A stretch of 64,000 nucleotides of DNA from Paraescarpia echinospica. Lineage: Eukaryota; Annelida; Polychaeta; Sabellida; Siboglinidae. The stretch spans positions 49,078,346 to 49,142,345 of the forward strand of contig CM034533.1 in NCBI GenBank assembly GCA_020002185.1, read 5' to 3'. Positions 63,959 through 64,000 of this stretch are shown in pieces; the stretch's first letter is position 1, and each line of letters opens with the position of its first letter. The position numbers and the translations under genes were made by a program. The notes below the pieces were generated by a model, which did not search any database, was not told the origin of the DNA, and saw only the letters and a program-made list of their open reading frames with translations.

Positions 63959-64000
63959 GTATGCAGTACCATCGAAGACAGCGAACACATACATTGATGT

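Overview
This is a 64 kb stretch of animal nuclear DNA. Short exons with GT..AG borders sit in long introns, and there is a dense, nested load of LINEs, LTR elements, cut-and-paste transposons, MITEs and satellites. No bacterial-style gene organisation is visible. The mix of reverse transcriptase families, a Merlin transposase and TTAA-flanked foldback elements suggests a marine invertebrate, perhaps a lophotrochozoan such as a mollusc. That placement is inference, not proof.

The main gene is on the minus strand. Thirteen coding exons between 33293 and 5881 join in frame into 489 codons plus a stop and encode a complete PLP-dependent acidic amino-acid decarboxylase of the CSAD/GADL1 type (cysteine sulfinate to hypotaurine, the taurine pathway). 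All splice phases fit, the NPHK lysine is present, and the length is close to that of vertebrate CSAD. Its introns hold most of the repeats: a CR1/Jockey-like LINE (6.25-8.46 kb), a second LINE (9.7-11.45 kb), a 26-bp array (12.39-12.73 kb), about 5 kb of 52-bp satellite (13.82-18.8 kb), LINE remnants (19.1-22.6 kb), a nested transposon complex (23.49-30.76 kb) and a 20-bp array (32.33-32.81 kb).

The most unusual feature is that tandem arrays of this gene abut its splice sites. The 52-bp satellite begins at the exon 7 donor and each unit carries a decayed copy of the exon end plus donor. The 26-bp array repeats the exon 9 acceptor. The 20-bp array repeats the exon 2 donor. A 10-bp T/G-rich array fills the tract before the exon 11 acceptor.

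Upstream (34-59 kb) is mainly transposon territory: reverse transcriptase fragments that also occur at 1.5-3.9 kb, a GC-rich LINE nested in a dispersed repeat (38.5-39.9 kb), a second TTAA foldback element (40.5-42.0 kb), a second nearly identical CR1/Jockey-like LINE in opposite orientation (46.2-49.1 kb), a head-to-head Gypsy remnant (49.4-50.5 kb), a 126-bp satellite with a long open frame (50.8-52.5 kb), and a Merlin transposase with one internal stop (55.27-56.19 kb). The transposase stop is followed by two histone-type stem-loops and a U7-complementary purine element. A degenerate histone-type 3' end also lies at 52.8-53.0 kb.

At the right end, plus-strand exons at 59.73, 62.06 and 63.92 kb may form the start of an unidentified cysteine-rich gene. 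A non-autonomous hAT element (60.0-61.2 kb) with a perfect 8-bp target duplication lies in its first intron.
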